Origin: Corynebacterium aurimucosum ATCC 700975
GTDB lineage: Bacteria > Actinomycetota > Actinomycetes > Mycobacteriales > Mycobacteriaceae
Length of the DNA: 64,000 nt
NCBI RefSeq assembly: GCF_000022905.1
Contig: NC_012590.1
Span: 2,108,001-2,172,000 of the forward strand
Reading direction: 5' to 3'
Shown here: positions 1 through 9,030 of the stretch, in pieces
Layout of the letters: every line of letters starts with the position of its first letter
Position numbering within the stretch: the stretch's first letter is position 1
The notes under the pieces: model-generated
What the model was told of the DNA's origin: nothing
Database searches by the model: none
The model's input: the letters and a program-made list of their open reading frames with translations, nothing else
Program-made: the position numbers and the translations under genes

Positions 1-685
1 GGGTTGTTGCTTCGCTGGCTTTGGTGGTTGCGGTTTTTGCACTAGCAGCAGCAGACTTAGCACTGTTGGCGGCGTTGGTTACAGAGGCGTTGAATTCGGT
101 GCGCACATTGTCAGTGGCGCTCTTAGCAGCTGCAGCAGCCTCAGCCTTCACCACATCTTCTAGCGGGATGCGGGCCATCTCAAACACACCGGCTTCAGAA
201 CGTGCGGTGATGACTAGTTCCGCCCCATCAACCTTGATGTTGTCGATACCGGTACCAGCGGGGCCACGCACAATGGGTTCGGATGCGCCAGCTACGGGGG
301 CGACCATTGTGAGGTCTACTTCCCCATCCGGCACAGCATCAAACATGACTGGCTTCAGCTTGAAAGACCAGCCACCCGCCTGCATATTGCTGAATGTGGC
401 CTTCCACTGAATAAGGGATGGTTCGCAGCCTTTACCACCAGCAGCGAGGTACACACCCTCCCCACCTCGGTGCATGATGATACCGTCACTAATACGGCAC
501 TCAATGGGGGCAAGCACCAAGGATTCGGGGCCATTAGGTCCAGCCCACTGCACCACATCACCGTCCTTCAACAGTGGGGTGAAGGTGACGCGCCCGTTGA
601 CCTTAATGTGTTCTGGGTCGCGGTCTTCATCCCAACTGTCAATCACGACGGCACTGACAGCGCGGCGTACACGGGTGTATTTCAT
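1..685 (-). CDS. Tail fibre / minor tail protein, N-terminal part (runs off left edge)
   Basis: The reading frame starts at 685 behind a TAGGAG ribosome-binding site and stays open to the window edge (about 228 codons), so the C-terminus is missing. The visible part has a mixed beta-rich N-terminal domain with a GPAGTG collagen-like patch, then an Ala/Ser/Thr-rich stretch (KSAASAKTATTKASEATT) typical of the coiled shaft of a phage fibre. It is the last visible gene of the prophage 1 late operon, after two other fibre genes. A role in host recognition is inferred from position and composition. Confidence 0.6.
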   Translation of the reverse strand, partial: MKYTRVRRAVSAVVIDSWDEDRDPEHIKVNGRVTFTPLLKDGDVVQWAGPNGPESLVLAPIECRISDGIIMHRGGEGVYLAAGGKGCEPSLIQWKATFSNMQAGGWSFKLKPVMFDAVPDGEVDLTMVAPVAGASEPIVRGPAGTGIDNIKVDGAELVITARSEAGVFEMARIPLEDVVKAEAAAAAKSATDNVRTEFNASVTNAANSAKSAAASAKTATTKASEATT

Positions 686-741
686 CCACGTCTCCTACAA
701 GCATTTGACTGCCTGTAGTTGTACGAGGGGTGGGGCGTTGT

Positions 742-2322
742 CTAGGCCCGGGAGAGTTGGCGTGCGGACAATTCCGTGTACTCATGGTCTGGCCTACCAT
801 TGGATAATGGCGAGGTACCACGTGTGGTGTCCGACTTTGCGGACACATATACGTAGTCACCTACTTGCACATTGAATATGGCAGTGAGCGGGAGCGTGTA
901 AGGCCACCCATCGTCATACCCAGTAGCGACCGCACTATCAACCACTTCACTTTTACGCATGTGAGAAATCCTCACATACGAGCTACCACCAATGGAGAGG
1001 AGTGGCTTAGCTGGAATAATGATGCGGAGGTTGACCTCCCACTGCCCCGCCTCATTAAAGTTGATGTAAGTGCCATCGGAGTTGGTAAACTTGAAGATCG
1101 AGCACCCCGACGATTCGCCCTTAGGCGAGTTGAATTCTAATGACCTCCAACTCGTACCAATCGTGTAGGTGCTAGATAGGTTCCACGTACCGTGGTTCAA
1201 AAGGTGCAGTAGGCTAATCGCCTTCGTGTTCGCCTCAGAAGCATCGGTGACTGCTTTAATTGCGGAGCTGTTAGCAGAGTTTGCGGCACGCAACGCGGCC
1301 ACAGCACGGTTAGTAGCAGTAATCGCCGTACTATTCGCCTCAGATGCGGTGACAGCCGCGCTCACAGCCTTATTCGTGGATGCAATAGCCGTACTATTCG
1401 CCTGACTGGACAACAGCGCTGACTCAACAGCTTTACTGTTCGCAGCCACCGCCGTATTCGTCGCCGTAATCGCCCGCGAATTCGCCTCAGACGCTTGTGA
1501 CAAAGCATCCACAGCCCGCGAATTAGCCGCCGAAGCCTGAGTAAGCGCAGCCACAGCCTTATTCGTGGACGCAATAGCCGTGCTGTTAGCCTCAATCGCC
1601 GTCGAGTTAGCAGACACAGCCGTATTCGTGGCATGTACAGCCTTAGTCAGCGCTTCAATCGCAGTCTTACGGCCTTCCTCAGACGTTAAATCAGCAGCCT
1701 TAGCCTTAGCCAAAGCATCCCCAGATGTGGACACAGCAGAACGCGCCTCAGACACAGCCTGCCCCGCCTGAGTAAGTGCCTTACCCGAATCATTCAACGC
1801 TTTATCAGCGTTCGTGCGTGCAGTAGCCGCATTAGCCACAGCCGTAGTAGCACGCGCCCTAGCATCCTGCGCATCATTCAAAGCATCCTGTGAATTCTGC
1901 AATGACTGCTGCGCATCCTGAAGAGACTTACGCGCATCCTCACGCGCCGCCGCAGCATCCCCCAACGCACTATTAGACGCATCCACAGCCTGCCTAGCCT
2001 GCTGCTGAGCCTGCCCCGCCTTCTGCACAGCCTTATCAGACTCTGCTAGCGCCTTATCCGCCTGCTCACGTGCAGCCGCAGCATCCGCCAAATACTTACG
2101 CGCATCCTCCTGGCGGCGGCGCGCCTGCTCCAAAAGCTCATCCACCGTCGCCTTCTTCGTAATCGCCTGATTAAGCGAATCCCAAATATCAGGGCGAATA
2201 CCAAACGTGTCAGCACGAGTACGCGAGTTTTCCGGATTCGGAGGCGTGCCGCCATAGTCCAGGGTGCGGCGCTCCGCCTCATCTTCCAACCACGGGTCTT
2301 TACCAGGATCCATCTCAGCCAT
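742..2322 (-). CDS. Long coiled-coil tail fibre protein
   Basis: A 526-residue protein. Residues about 55-375 are an almost unbroken alpha-helical coiled coil made of Ala/Ser/Asn-rich imperfect repeats of the type ANSTAIASTNKAV and QARQAV, repeated many times. The last 150 residues are predicted beta-rich and globular (SSTYTIGTSWRSLEF, GQWEVNLRIIIP), resembling a C1q/jelly-roll-like fibre head. This shaft-plus-head layout is that of a trimeric tail fibre or receptor-binding protein. It sits downstream of the collagen-like fibre gene in the late operon. The repetitive DNA could recombine between phages. The function is inferred from architecture. Confidence 0.7.
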   Translation of the reverse strand: MAEMDPGKDPWLEDEAERRTLDYGGTPPNPENSRTRADTFGIRPDIWDSLNQAITKKATVDELLEQARRRQEDARKYLADAAAAREQADKALAESDKAVQKAGQAQQQARQAVDASNSALGDAAAAREDARKSLQDAQQSLQNSQDALNDAQDARARATTAVANAATARTNADKALNDSGKALTQAGQAVSEARSAVSTSGDALAKAKAADLTSEEGRKTAIEALTKAVHATNTAVSANSTAIEANSTAIASTNKAVAALTQASAANSRAVDALSQASEANSRAITATNTAVAANSKAVESALLSSQANSTAIASTNKAVSAAVTASEANSTAITATNRAVAALRAANSANSSAIKAVTDASEANTKAISLLHLLNHGTWNLSSTYTIGTSWRSLEFNSPKGESSGCSIFKFTNSDGTYINFNEAGQWEVNLRIIIPAKPLLSIGGSSYVRISHMRKSEVVDSAVATGYDDGWPYTLPLTAIFNVQVGDYVYVSAKSDTTRGTSPLSNGRPDHEYTELSARQLSRA

Positions 2323-2334
2323 GAGCCATCCCCC

Positions 2335-3411
2335 TTAGGCGTAAGCCTGATTAACTGGCATAGCCAAGAACGACAAAGACGAATTTTCGCGCCAGAAATC
2401 CCAGCCACCAATAGTGCCCCGCGTCTTCTTCAACACCACATAGATAGTCGTGGCGGTATTCGCCTTAACCACACCCACAGCACTGCCCGGAGTCATTCTG
2501 GATGCGGTGGCCGGATAAATCTGTGTGTGGTCCTCACGCCGCTGGAAAGGCTTACCAATACCACGGCCAATAATGTCACCACGCTGCGCATTCCCCACAC
2601 GCACCTCCGCGTCATACTGCACACCAATAGGGGTTTCCACACGCAGCTGCCCACCCAGCACCACAGGATGCCAGTCATAAGGCAAACCAGGCACCGTATA
2701 AGAGGCGATCATCTTTTCAGACACATTTCCAGACCCAATAAGGCCCTGGCTCACGCTCTTAAAATCCCCCTCACCCAGCACCCACGGCCCAATAGGGGCA
2801 AGCACATTACGCGGTGCCCACTTGCTACCGTTCCACGTGAGGGCTTCACCAGGAACCGGGGGGCGTGTCACATCCACATCCGGGCTATTAGACACATTCG
2901 ACGCCGAACCCTCATCACCCTTTTCGCCCGGTGGGCCCACCGGCCCCTGCGGAAGCACGAAATCCAGCACGAAAGTATCTTCAGTAGACGCGGCCTGATT
3001 CACACTCACGGACGCATCACCGCCAGGGCGCACGGAACCAATCTGCACACGTGGAGTCATGCCCGGCTCGCCACGCACACCCACAAATTCAGGAATCTCG
3101 ATGTAGTCACTGCCGTTCCACACCCACGCAGAGCGGGAATTAGTATCCACGTAGCATGCGCCTTGGTCTACCTCGCGCAGATTCTGCGGCAGCTGGTTAC
3201 GATTCGTGATGAGGTCACGAATCCACATTTGTGCACCCGCGTCACCCTTTTCGCCCTTTTCGCCACGACGGCCACGCGGCAGCTCCAGGAACGCAGCCTC
3301 AGGGGTGACCTCAATCAAAGCTCGCTGAGTAGCGAGAATGTCCTCCACATCGATCCACCTGAGGATAAGCTTCGTCTCAAGGTCGCGGTAAGTTGGGACA
3401 CTATCAGCCAT
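2335..3411 (-). CDS. Collagen-repeat minor tail / fibre protein
   Basis: A 358-residue protein with two short collagen-like Gly-X-Y blocks (GRRGEKGEKGDAG near residue 47, GPVGPPGEKGDEG near residue 155) joined by globular beta-rich segments; it ends in a compact domain (about 205-358). Collagen-like segments form trimeric stalks in phage fibres. It starts with ATG behind GGAG and lies between the lysis cassette and the coiled-coil fibre gene. Its counterpart in prophage 2 is the collagen-type fibre at 53177-54322, although the sequences are clearly different. A long open frame antisense to it is a shadow. Confidence 0.7.
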   Translation of the reverse strand: MADSVPTYRDLETKLILRWIDVEDILATQRALIEVTPEAAFLELPRGRRGEKGEKGDAGAQMWIRDLITNRNQLPQNLREVDQGACYVDTNSRSAWVWNGSDYIEIPEFVGVRGEPGMTPRVQIGSVRPGGDASVSVNQAASTEDTFVLDFVLPQGPVGPPGEKGDEGSASNVSNSPDVDVTRPPVPGEALTWNGSKWAPRNVLAPIGPWVLGEGDFKSVSQGLIGSGNVSEKMIASYTVPGLPYDWHPVVLGGQLRVETPIGVQYDAEVRVGNAQRGDIIGRGIGKPFQRREDHTQIYPATASRMTPGSAVGVVKANTATTIYVVLKKTRGTIGGWDFWRENSSLSFLAMPVNQAYA

Positions 3412-3477
3412 GGGTGGGGACTCCTAACAGGGGAAACGTCTAAAGCTGCCCCCATGGTTGCCCCACCGCCGCGTTGT

Positions 3478-4008
3478 CTAATCCACGTCGCTCTGCATCG
3501 TCTTTCGCCACACGGAAAAAGACATGAGTGGTGTAATCGTCGGATTCCACGAGTGCTGCACCGCCAGTGAATACACATCACTAGCCCACTGCATCGCGTA
3601 CTCCATCCATTTCTCCACTACGCGGCGCTCTTCCACCACATCCTCAATGCGTTGTTCTAGGCGCTGTGTTTCCGCCTCGTTGCGCTCGCGTTCAACGTGT
3701 AGTTGTTCCTCATACCATTGGCGGTCGCGCTTAATCATCCCCTCTAGGGATTTAATCTTGTCCTCGAAGACGCGCACCCTTGCGTCTTCTAGGCGTTGCT
3801 CATGCTCAATCTGGCGGCGCTCTTTATCCCGAAACCAGCGCACAACCTGAGAAGCCTTATGCCCAAACCAGCCGAAGGACTGCTCCATCTTGTCGGTATC
3901 AGCCTTCGCAAGTGTCTTGACACCAATCCAGATAGCCAGCACCACGGTCACGAAAATGCCCCATGCCCCATCATTGGGCAAGCGGTCTAGCAACTCTGGT
4001 GGTACCAA
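3478..4008 (-). CDS. Membrane-anchored coiled-coil protein of the lysis region
   Basis: A 176-residue protein starting with TTG (upstream AGAGG). One N-terminal hydrophobic helix (WGIFVTVVLAIWIGV) is followed by a charged coiled coil from about residue 60 to 145, then a short C-terminal tail. It is the last of three consecutive membrane-protein genes after the endolysin, and has a positional and architectural counterpart in prophage 2 at 50255-50677 (TM helix plus coiled coil). Such genes accompany holins in actinophages and may act in lysis timing or envelope disruption, but no specific family is recognised. Confidence 0.5.
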   Translation of the reverse strand: MVPPELLDRLPNDGAWGIFVTVVLAIWIGVKTLAKADTDKMEQSFGWFGHKASQVVRWFRDKERRQIEHEQRLEDARVRVFEDKIKSLEGMIKRDRQWYEEQLHVERERNEAETQRLEQRIEDVVEERRVVEKWMEYAMQWASDVYSLAVQHSWNPTITPLMSFSVWRKTMQSDVD

Positions 4009-4010
4009 TT

Positions 4011-4706
4011 TTATTGACCTCTTCTAGCTTTCTGCATCACTTTCGTACCCCAGGCGAATAGCGCCCAAATGGTTGTAGTGAGGGCGAAGGATGAGGGGGT
4101 GCGCCATCCGTCGAGTGGGAATGTTTGTGCGGAGTGGTAGATGAAGGTGGCGAGATGCCCGTAAGTAGCGAACATGCAGGTCAATAGGATAATGAGTGCT
4201 GACACTGCACCTACAAGCAAGCGGTGTTTCTTCACCACCACAGTTAGCGCTGCACACCCCACACACATGAGGATGATGACCACCCACATGAACGGTGTAG
4301 GGGCATGTATATCGGGGTCTGTGAGCGCGGCCCAAAATTCAGACATTGGGGTCATCCTCGTGAGCATCTTCATCGTGAGTCCCCACGTGATGCCCGAATA
4401 CAGCACCACGAAGTACAGGCATCCGGCGATGATGATGTTATGCCTGCGGAACACCATTCCTACCGCCACCACAAGGGAGGCCATGAGGAACAGCACACCC
4501 CAGACTTGCAGCGGCATCGCCTCTTCCACCACCGTTAGCGACTGGGTAACATCCGGCCTATCCCCGGTGATGTAGTCCACTCCACGGTTAGCGCCTTGGA
4601 CTGTGAATAGGCCGAAAATGATGAAGAATATGAGGGACGGCATGCCGGGCGACCAGTCCCCTTGCCGTTGGGCTAGCCAGCTGTCACGGTTTTTCGGCCA
4701 CTGCAT
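4011..4706 (-). CDS. Polytopic membrane protein, holin-region
   Basis: A 231-residue protein with about six hydrophobic helices and short loops; the first is near residue 25, and pairs follow to the C-terminus, which ends in a basic KVMQKARRGQ tail. It lies between the holin candidate (4708-5109) and the coiled-coil membrane protein (3478-4008), with nearly no spacing. A shorter counterpart occurs at the same place in prophage 2 (50667-51077). The conserved position beside lysis genes suggests a holin, pinholin partner or lysis accessory, but this is inference. Confidence 0.5.
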   Translation of the reverse strand: MQWPKNRDSWLAQRQGDWSPGMPSLIFFIIFGLFTVQGANRGVDYITGDRPDVTQSLTVVEEAMPLQVWGVLFLMASLVVAVGMVFRRHNIIIAGCLYFVVLYSGITWGLTMKMLTRMTPMSEFWAALTDPDIHAPTPFMWVVIILMCVGCAALTVVVKKHRLLVGAVSALIILLTCMFATYGHLATFIYHSAQTFPLDGWRTPSSFALTTTIWALFAWGTKVMQKARRGQ

Positions 4707-4707
4707 G

Positions 4708-5109
4708 CTAAGCCCCTGTGGGGTAAATGCCCGGCGCGTCTTGGTCTACCTCATCCTCCGGCCCCTGTGCGGGGTGCTCTACAAGGTGGGTGAGGTCTGC
4801 CACCTGGCGCTGTAGCTGGGCTAGTAGCACTTCGCTGTTGGTGTCCTGTGGCTGGTTGGAAGCGTTGACGGCGGCGTTGAGTACGTCCGCCTCAGTGCTC
4901 TTATCGTCACTGCCCCTGTGGGTCTTGGTGGCTGCGAAGATGAGGCCAGCAGATGCTAGGTAGGCGGTGACTCGCTCAGTGGTAGACAGGGCGGTCTCAA
5001 TCTGGTCATCTGTCACCCAGCCTGCGGTGATAGCCACAAACAGGGCCGCACCAAACAGGATGTACAGAATCTTTCGGATTGGCCAATCAGCCTTATTAAC
5101 GTTGCTCAT
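4708..5109 (-). CDS. Probable holin
   Basis: A 133-residue protein directly downstream of the endolysin (one nucleotide between stop and start). Two N-terminal hydrophobic segments (IRKILYILFGAALFVAITAG, then YLASAGLIFAATK) are followed by a hydrophilic, acidic tail of about 70 residues. Small size, two helices and a charged C-terminus, next to the lysin gene, match actinophage r1t-type holins. It would form the membrane lesion that lets the endolysin reach peptidoglycan. Its counterpart is 51080-51445 in prophage 2. Confidence 0.65.
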   Translation of the reverse strand: MSNVNKADWPIRKILYILFGAALFVAITAGWVTDDQIETALSTTERVTAYLASAGLIFAATKTHRGSDDKSTEADVLNAAVNASNQPQDTNSEVLLAQLQRQVADLTHLVEHPAQGPEDEVDQDAPGIYPTGA

Positions 5110-6570
5110 TTACTTTACCTCCGGGTTTGCGCCTGCAAGCTGCGCCACGGAATCGTTAAGGGCGGTGACAGCATTAATGAGTTCGTCGAAGCTTTCAGAC
5201 AGGTGCGTAATCGCCGTTTCTTGGCGATGTTGCTTGTCCATGGTGCGGGCCACCATCTCCACTAGGGTTAGCCCCTTGCCATTGGCGAGCTTGTCATTCG
5301 CCACCTTGACTAGGTGGTCAAAATCCCACCCGTTGAAAGTAGGCTCGCCGTTTTTGTTGGTGCCGTAGCCTACGAATTGGTCTAGGGAGTACTTGATGCG
5401 CTTCTTGTCAATGTCGGACAAATCTAGATCTTCTTTCTTTGCTGTGTGAGTGCCGTAGAACAGGTCTTTGAGCTGGTCTTTGGTTCCTCGGAATGCGTTT
5501 ACGTCTACGTCTGCGAATCCGGCGACTTCTGCTTTGCTGCCGTATTGGAATAGCACTGGTTTTTGGTTGCCCAGCGGGTAGTTCCAATAGCGGGAATCGT
5601 TGCCGCCACGGGCTGCGTAGACCTGTGCGGGGCTACCGTCTGGGTTGGAGCCGTAGTGTGCGAGCCATACTTTGCCGTATGGTGCGGTTTCAGGCTCCCC
5701 GCCGATGGTCTTTCCCTCCCACCAGGGGATGTAGGAGTAGATGCCGATGACGCGCACGCCCCGGCGTTCAAACTCTGTCTTGAATTCCTGTACGTGTTGT
5801 GCGGATAGCCCGGCGGGGGTTTCACAATCCAGCCAGATGGGGCGCTTCATGTCACCCATGACGTTGACGGAGGTGGCTACCTGCTGCTGGATGCTGGTTC
5901 CTTCACGCGGGTTGCGGCAGTAGTGGTATGCAGCGGTGACCATGCCTGCTGACTCTGCATCCCGCATGTGGGACTGGTAGGCCCAATCACGGTGCGTGCC
6001 GTCACTGGTGCGGATGATAGCGAAGCTCAACCCCTCACTGGCGGCGCGCTTCAGACTCATACCGTTCTGGAAGTAAGACACGTCCACACCCAAAATATGG
6101 CCGTTAGAAGGTGTCGGGGTGGGCCGTGCTACTGGTTTGGTTACCCCTCCCGGCTGTGCCGCGCCCTGCAAATACTTCGCGGGGTCTTGGTGAGCGCCAC
6201 CAAGGCGACCAGGATGCCCCCACACTTCAAAGTGCAGGTGAGGGCCAGTAGACTGACCTTCGTTGCCGACAACACCTATCTGTTGGCCTGCATGAACGCG
6301 GTCGCCCGCTTTTACCATGATGCCGTCATGCTTCACGTGACCGTAGATGAAGTCCTTGCCTACGGATTGCTGGCAGTCCAGCCAAATCCAGCTACCGAAG
6401 CCCGCTACGTTATAGCGCTCTTTGCCTTGGACTACTACACCATCCGCTGCCGCGTAAATCGGGGTACCTATGGGCGCTGCGAAGTCTAGGCCAGCGTGGA
6501 AGGTTCCCCAGCGCGACCCGTAGCCGCTGGACACCCTGTAGGTGCCTTGCTTCATGGGGTGTGTGACCAT
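5110..6570 (-). CDS. Bifunctional endolysin: M23 peptidase plus GH25-like muramidase
   Basis: A 486-residue enzyme. I place the start at the ATG at 6570, preceded by a perfect AGGAGG, rather than eight codons upstream. Residues 10-125 are an M23 metallopeptidase: H25 and D29 in TFHAGLDFAAP, H78, and the HLH motif at 111-113. Residues about 167-360 are a GH25/DUF1906-like glycosidase domain (ILGVDVSYFQNG, SFAIIRTSDG, PIWLDCETP). The C-terminal about 120 residues are helical and probably bind cell wall or multimerise. The two activities would cut peptide cross-links and glycan strands. Prophage 2 uses an unrelated amidase instead. Confidence 0.85.
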   Translation of the reverse strand: MVTHPMKQGTYRVSSGYGSRWGTFHAGLDFAAPIGTPIYAAADGVVVQGKERYNVAGFGSWIWLDCQQSVGKDFIYGHVKHDGIMVKAGDRVHAGQQIGVVGNEGQSTGPHLHFEVWGHPGRLGGAHQDPAKYLQGAAQPGGVTKPVARPTPTPSNGHILGVDVSYFQNGMSLKRAASEGLSFAIIRTSDGTHRDWAYQSHMRDAESAGMVTAAYHYCRNPREGTSIQQQVATSVNVMGDMKRPIWLDCETPAGLSAQHVQEFKTEFERRGVRVIGIYSYIPWWEGKTIGGEPETAPYGKVWLAHYGSNPDGSPAQVYAARGGNDSRYWNYPLGNQKPVLFQYGSKAEVAGFADVDVNAFRGTKDQLKDLFYGTHTAKKEDLDLSDIDKKRIKYSLDQFVGYGTNKNGEPTFNGWDFDHLVKVANDKLANGKGLTLVEMVARTMDKQHRQETAITHLSESFDELINAVTALNDSVAQLAGANPEVK

Positions 6571-6619
6571 GCATCCTCCTATCGTTTCGCCCATGAGGAT
6601 GCGTTAATCGCCGCGTTGT

Positions 6620-8107
6620 CTAGGTCGCTAAGCCGAAGTCGCGCACGGTCTCTGTCACCTTGTTCATTTTGTCAGTGAAATCAATAAACGGATTAGACGT
6701 GTTCTTACGCTTACCGATGCGGGGTGAGATGCGCATACGCTCATCGTGATTGTCCTTCACGGTCACACCGGTAATAATGTCGGACACCACCACACCCGAT
6801 AGGTGCTCTTCAAAGGTCACACGGTCACCAATACGGTATCCGTATCGAATCTTTCCGGTACTGTGCCGCTGGTCATCACCCAGAACCTTAGAAATACTGT
6901 GCCCCATCGTCATAGTGACGGACTTGCCACCCTTAGCATCCAGTAGGGCGCGCTCAGCCAACGTGGATGTATCAAACGTGAACGTGCCCGCGCTGGACTG
7001 TGTAAAGCCTTCACGTAGATGGAACGGCCCCATCTGTGCCGCCCGCTCAACATCCGTTCTATCCGTGAACGACAACACCGTATCCTCCACCTGATTCTTG
7101 ATGATGCCACCCACAGCACCACCCACCAGAGCACCAACCGGGCCAGCGGCTACTCCACCAATCGCGGTAAGAATGCCCTGAATAGCAAAGTCAATACCTA
7201 AGTTAATCGTCTCATTCACCCAATCATCCGACTTACCACCCACCACCTGGCGGGCAGCGCCGGGGGCTTTACCGGACAGGGTGAATGAGTCCACTTCACC
7301 ATTACGGGTGCTGAACCTTACGTGTGGGCGCTCGCGCACCTTGCGAACTGCCACGATTAGGCCCGGCTTTGTGGGTAGTTGGATCGGGTCATCGTTGGGG
7401 GAAAATACTTGGTCAATGTTCGCATGGGTGAGCCTATGTAGACGCTCGCGCCTATCCCCCTCAACCAGCGGAACTACCTTGCCATCGGGGAAGGGTTGGC
7501 CCGGCCACCACATGCGGCATTCCACGTCATAGTCATACTGGTTGAGAATGTCTCGCAGTAGAGTATCCAGATTGGTCATGCGTGCCGATAGGTCAATACG
7601 TGGAGACTTGTCTTCTACCCGCTTAGGCGGCATGACGATATAGGCGGGTAGACCAGAGCGGGCAATATTCTCACTCAGGTAGTGGTACACCACAGACTCT
7701 AGTGGGCCTGCCTGGTGGTCACGCTTGCCCTGCAATGCAAGCCCTGTGCGAGTATTAGCAAATGCCAGCACGCTGCCTAGCTGCACTTTGTCATCAATCA
7801 GTGTGGCGGTGACAGTCTCGCGGCCTGGTTTGCCAGCGGCCTCGAAAGATTCCACGCGGCCAGTCCACCGCCACCCATTGAATTCTGCCGTGACAGGAAC
7901 AACGTCATGGTCGCATTGCATGATGCGGGCCGCGAGCTTGTGGTCAGCGGGGATAGTGACAGTACCGGTTCCAGCATTCAGCCCAAACTCCGCGTTTAGC
8001 TCTACGTCAATGTAGCCGGGCATACGGTGCCGCTGCGTGTACTCATTATTGTGCACCATAAGATTCAGCGGGTTGGCGCTATAGGATTCGTTAATGTCAG
8101 CTACCAT
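6620..8107 (-). CDS. Tail-tip / minor tail protein, Gp37-like
   Basis: A 495-residue protein of the siphovirus Gp37-like minor tail type: the N-terminal 120 residues give an oligomerising beta domain (PGYIDVELNAEFGLNAGTGT, VTATLIDDKVQLG), with a hydrophobic glycine-rich segment near residue 305-330. It follows the distal tail gene by overlap (8101-8107) and precedes the endolysin. It is a baseplate-hub candidate. The first third resembles the start of the much longer 54408-57869 product of prophage 2, which adds a long coiled coil. Confidence 0.7.
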   Translation of the reverse strand: MVADINESYSANPLNLMVHNNEYTQRHRMPGYIDVELNAEFGLNAGTGTVTIPADHKLAARIMQCDHDVVPVTAEFNGWRWTGRVESFEAAGKPGRETVTATLIDDKVQLGSVLAFANTRTGLALQGKRDHQAGPLESVVYHYLSENIARSGLPAYIVMPPKRVEDKSPRIDLSARMTNLDTLLRDILNQYDYDVECRMWWPGQPFPDGKVVPLVEGDRRERLHRLTHANIDQVFSPNDDPIQLPTKPGLIVAVRKVRERPHVRFSTRNGEVDSFTLSGKAPGAARQVVGGKSDDWVNETINLGIDFAIQGILTAIGGVAAGPVGALVGGAVGGIIKNQVEDTVLSFTDRTDVERAAQMGPFHLREGFTQSSAGTFTFDTSTLAERALLDAKGGKSVTMTMGHSISKVLGDDQRHSTGKIRYGYRIGDRVTFEEHLSGVVVSDIITGVTVKDNHDERMRISPRIGKRKNTSNPFIDFTDKMNKVTETVRDFGLAT

Positions 8108-9030
8108 GCTTGCTCCGCCCTCGGAATGTAGGACACCTCAACCCTAAAATTCTCACCCGGATTAATCGGGCTAATGTTCAACGGCACCGTATTACCCCTG
8201 TGCACGCCACGTGGAGGAAGTGGCTTAGTCCAATACGTGTCAGGGAAATCAGGCTGTAGGTCATCACCGGATGCGGTGAGGAACGAGGGCCAGAGTTCAT
8301 CCGTGTCAATCCAGTAGCCGTGTACGGGGTTCATGCCTGCTAAGAGTTCTTCTTCGGTGCGCAGCGTGCGCGGGTCTGGGAGGTAGACCTCTTCCCTGTC
8401 CACGCCGATATAGCATCCGTTATGGTCGCCGGTGACAGCCCACTTGAGCCATGCGGGCTGGTCCCCCAGATTAAGCATATGGGCATTGCGGCATGTGTAG
8501 CGGTCGAATCGTTTGCGTTCCTCAAACCGCTGCCAGAAAGACCGGTCAGTCTTCAACGTGACTAGCTCGCCAATCTCCCCCACCAAGCCGGGCCGCTGGT
8601 CAAAATAGTTCACGTCACTGATGGATTCCACGCGGGCATCAATCCACCAATAGCCAGATTCCTTAGACACAGCAAACAGCCTCACAGTGTCCTTACCCCG
8701 ACCCAAAGACTCACGCCATAGGGAATGCTGCCGCCTAGCCCACGCCGAAGAACGCGGGTCACTCACCCACACCTGCAACGTGATAGTGGCCTGCTCATCA
8801 ATCGTGCCCTTATAGATAGCACCATCCATACCAGTCACAGTCTGATAATCATGCGTCACCGGAGCACCCTGCAACCCCGACGGCGGCTTATTCAACCGCA
8901 CCGGCGACCCCGGCCCACCAAACCACCAGCGGGTTCGATGGTCAGCACCCACAAGGTAGAAGCGCAGCAGGTCGCTAGATTGGTATTCGTCACGACTCTG
9001 CCAGCTTGTATCAGTCAGTATCAGGCTCAT
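8101..9030 (-). CDS. Distal tail protein (Dit-like)
   Basis: A 309-residue protein encoded just after the tape measure gene (its ATG overlaps the tape measure stop). The order tape measure, Dit-like, tail-tip protein is standard in siphoviruses. The sequence starts with a beta-rich domain (GSPVRLNKPPSGLQG, ATITLQVWVSDP) that would form the hexameric ring joining tail tube and tip. The equivalent gene in prophage 2 is 57863-58681, similar in position and overall build (both end with a W residue after an IPxxEQAW / IPEFSRAW tail). Confidence 0.7.
   Translation of the reverse strand: MSLILTDTSWQSRDEYQSSDLLRFYLVGADHRTRWWFGGPGSPVRLNKPPSGLQGAPVTHDYQTVTGMDGAIYKGTIDEQATITLQVWVSDPRSSAWARRQHSLWRESLGRGKDTVRLFAVSKESGYWWIDARVESISDVNYFDQRPGLVGEIGELVTLKTDRSFWQRFEERKRFDRYTCRNAHMLNLGDQPAWLKWAVTGDHNGCYIGVDREEVYLPDPRTLRTEEELLAGMNPVHGYWIDTDELWPSFLTASGDDLQPDFPDTYWTKPLPPRGVHRGNTVPLNISPINPGENFRVEVSYIPRAEQAW

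Noticed and set aside
742..2322. Diversity-generating retroelement acting on the fibre gene
   Set aside because: No reverse transcriptase and no template/variable repeat pair; the repeats are coding coiled-coil units.
2527..3570. 347-codon plus-strand open frame antisense to the collagen-type fibre gene
   Set aside because: Composition is Arg/His/Thr-rich and mirrors the opposite strand; the minus-strand gene has clear motifs and a ribosome-binding site.
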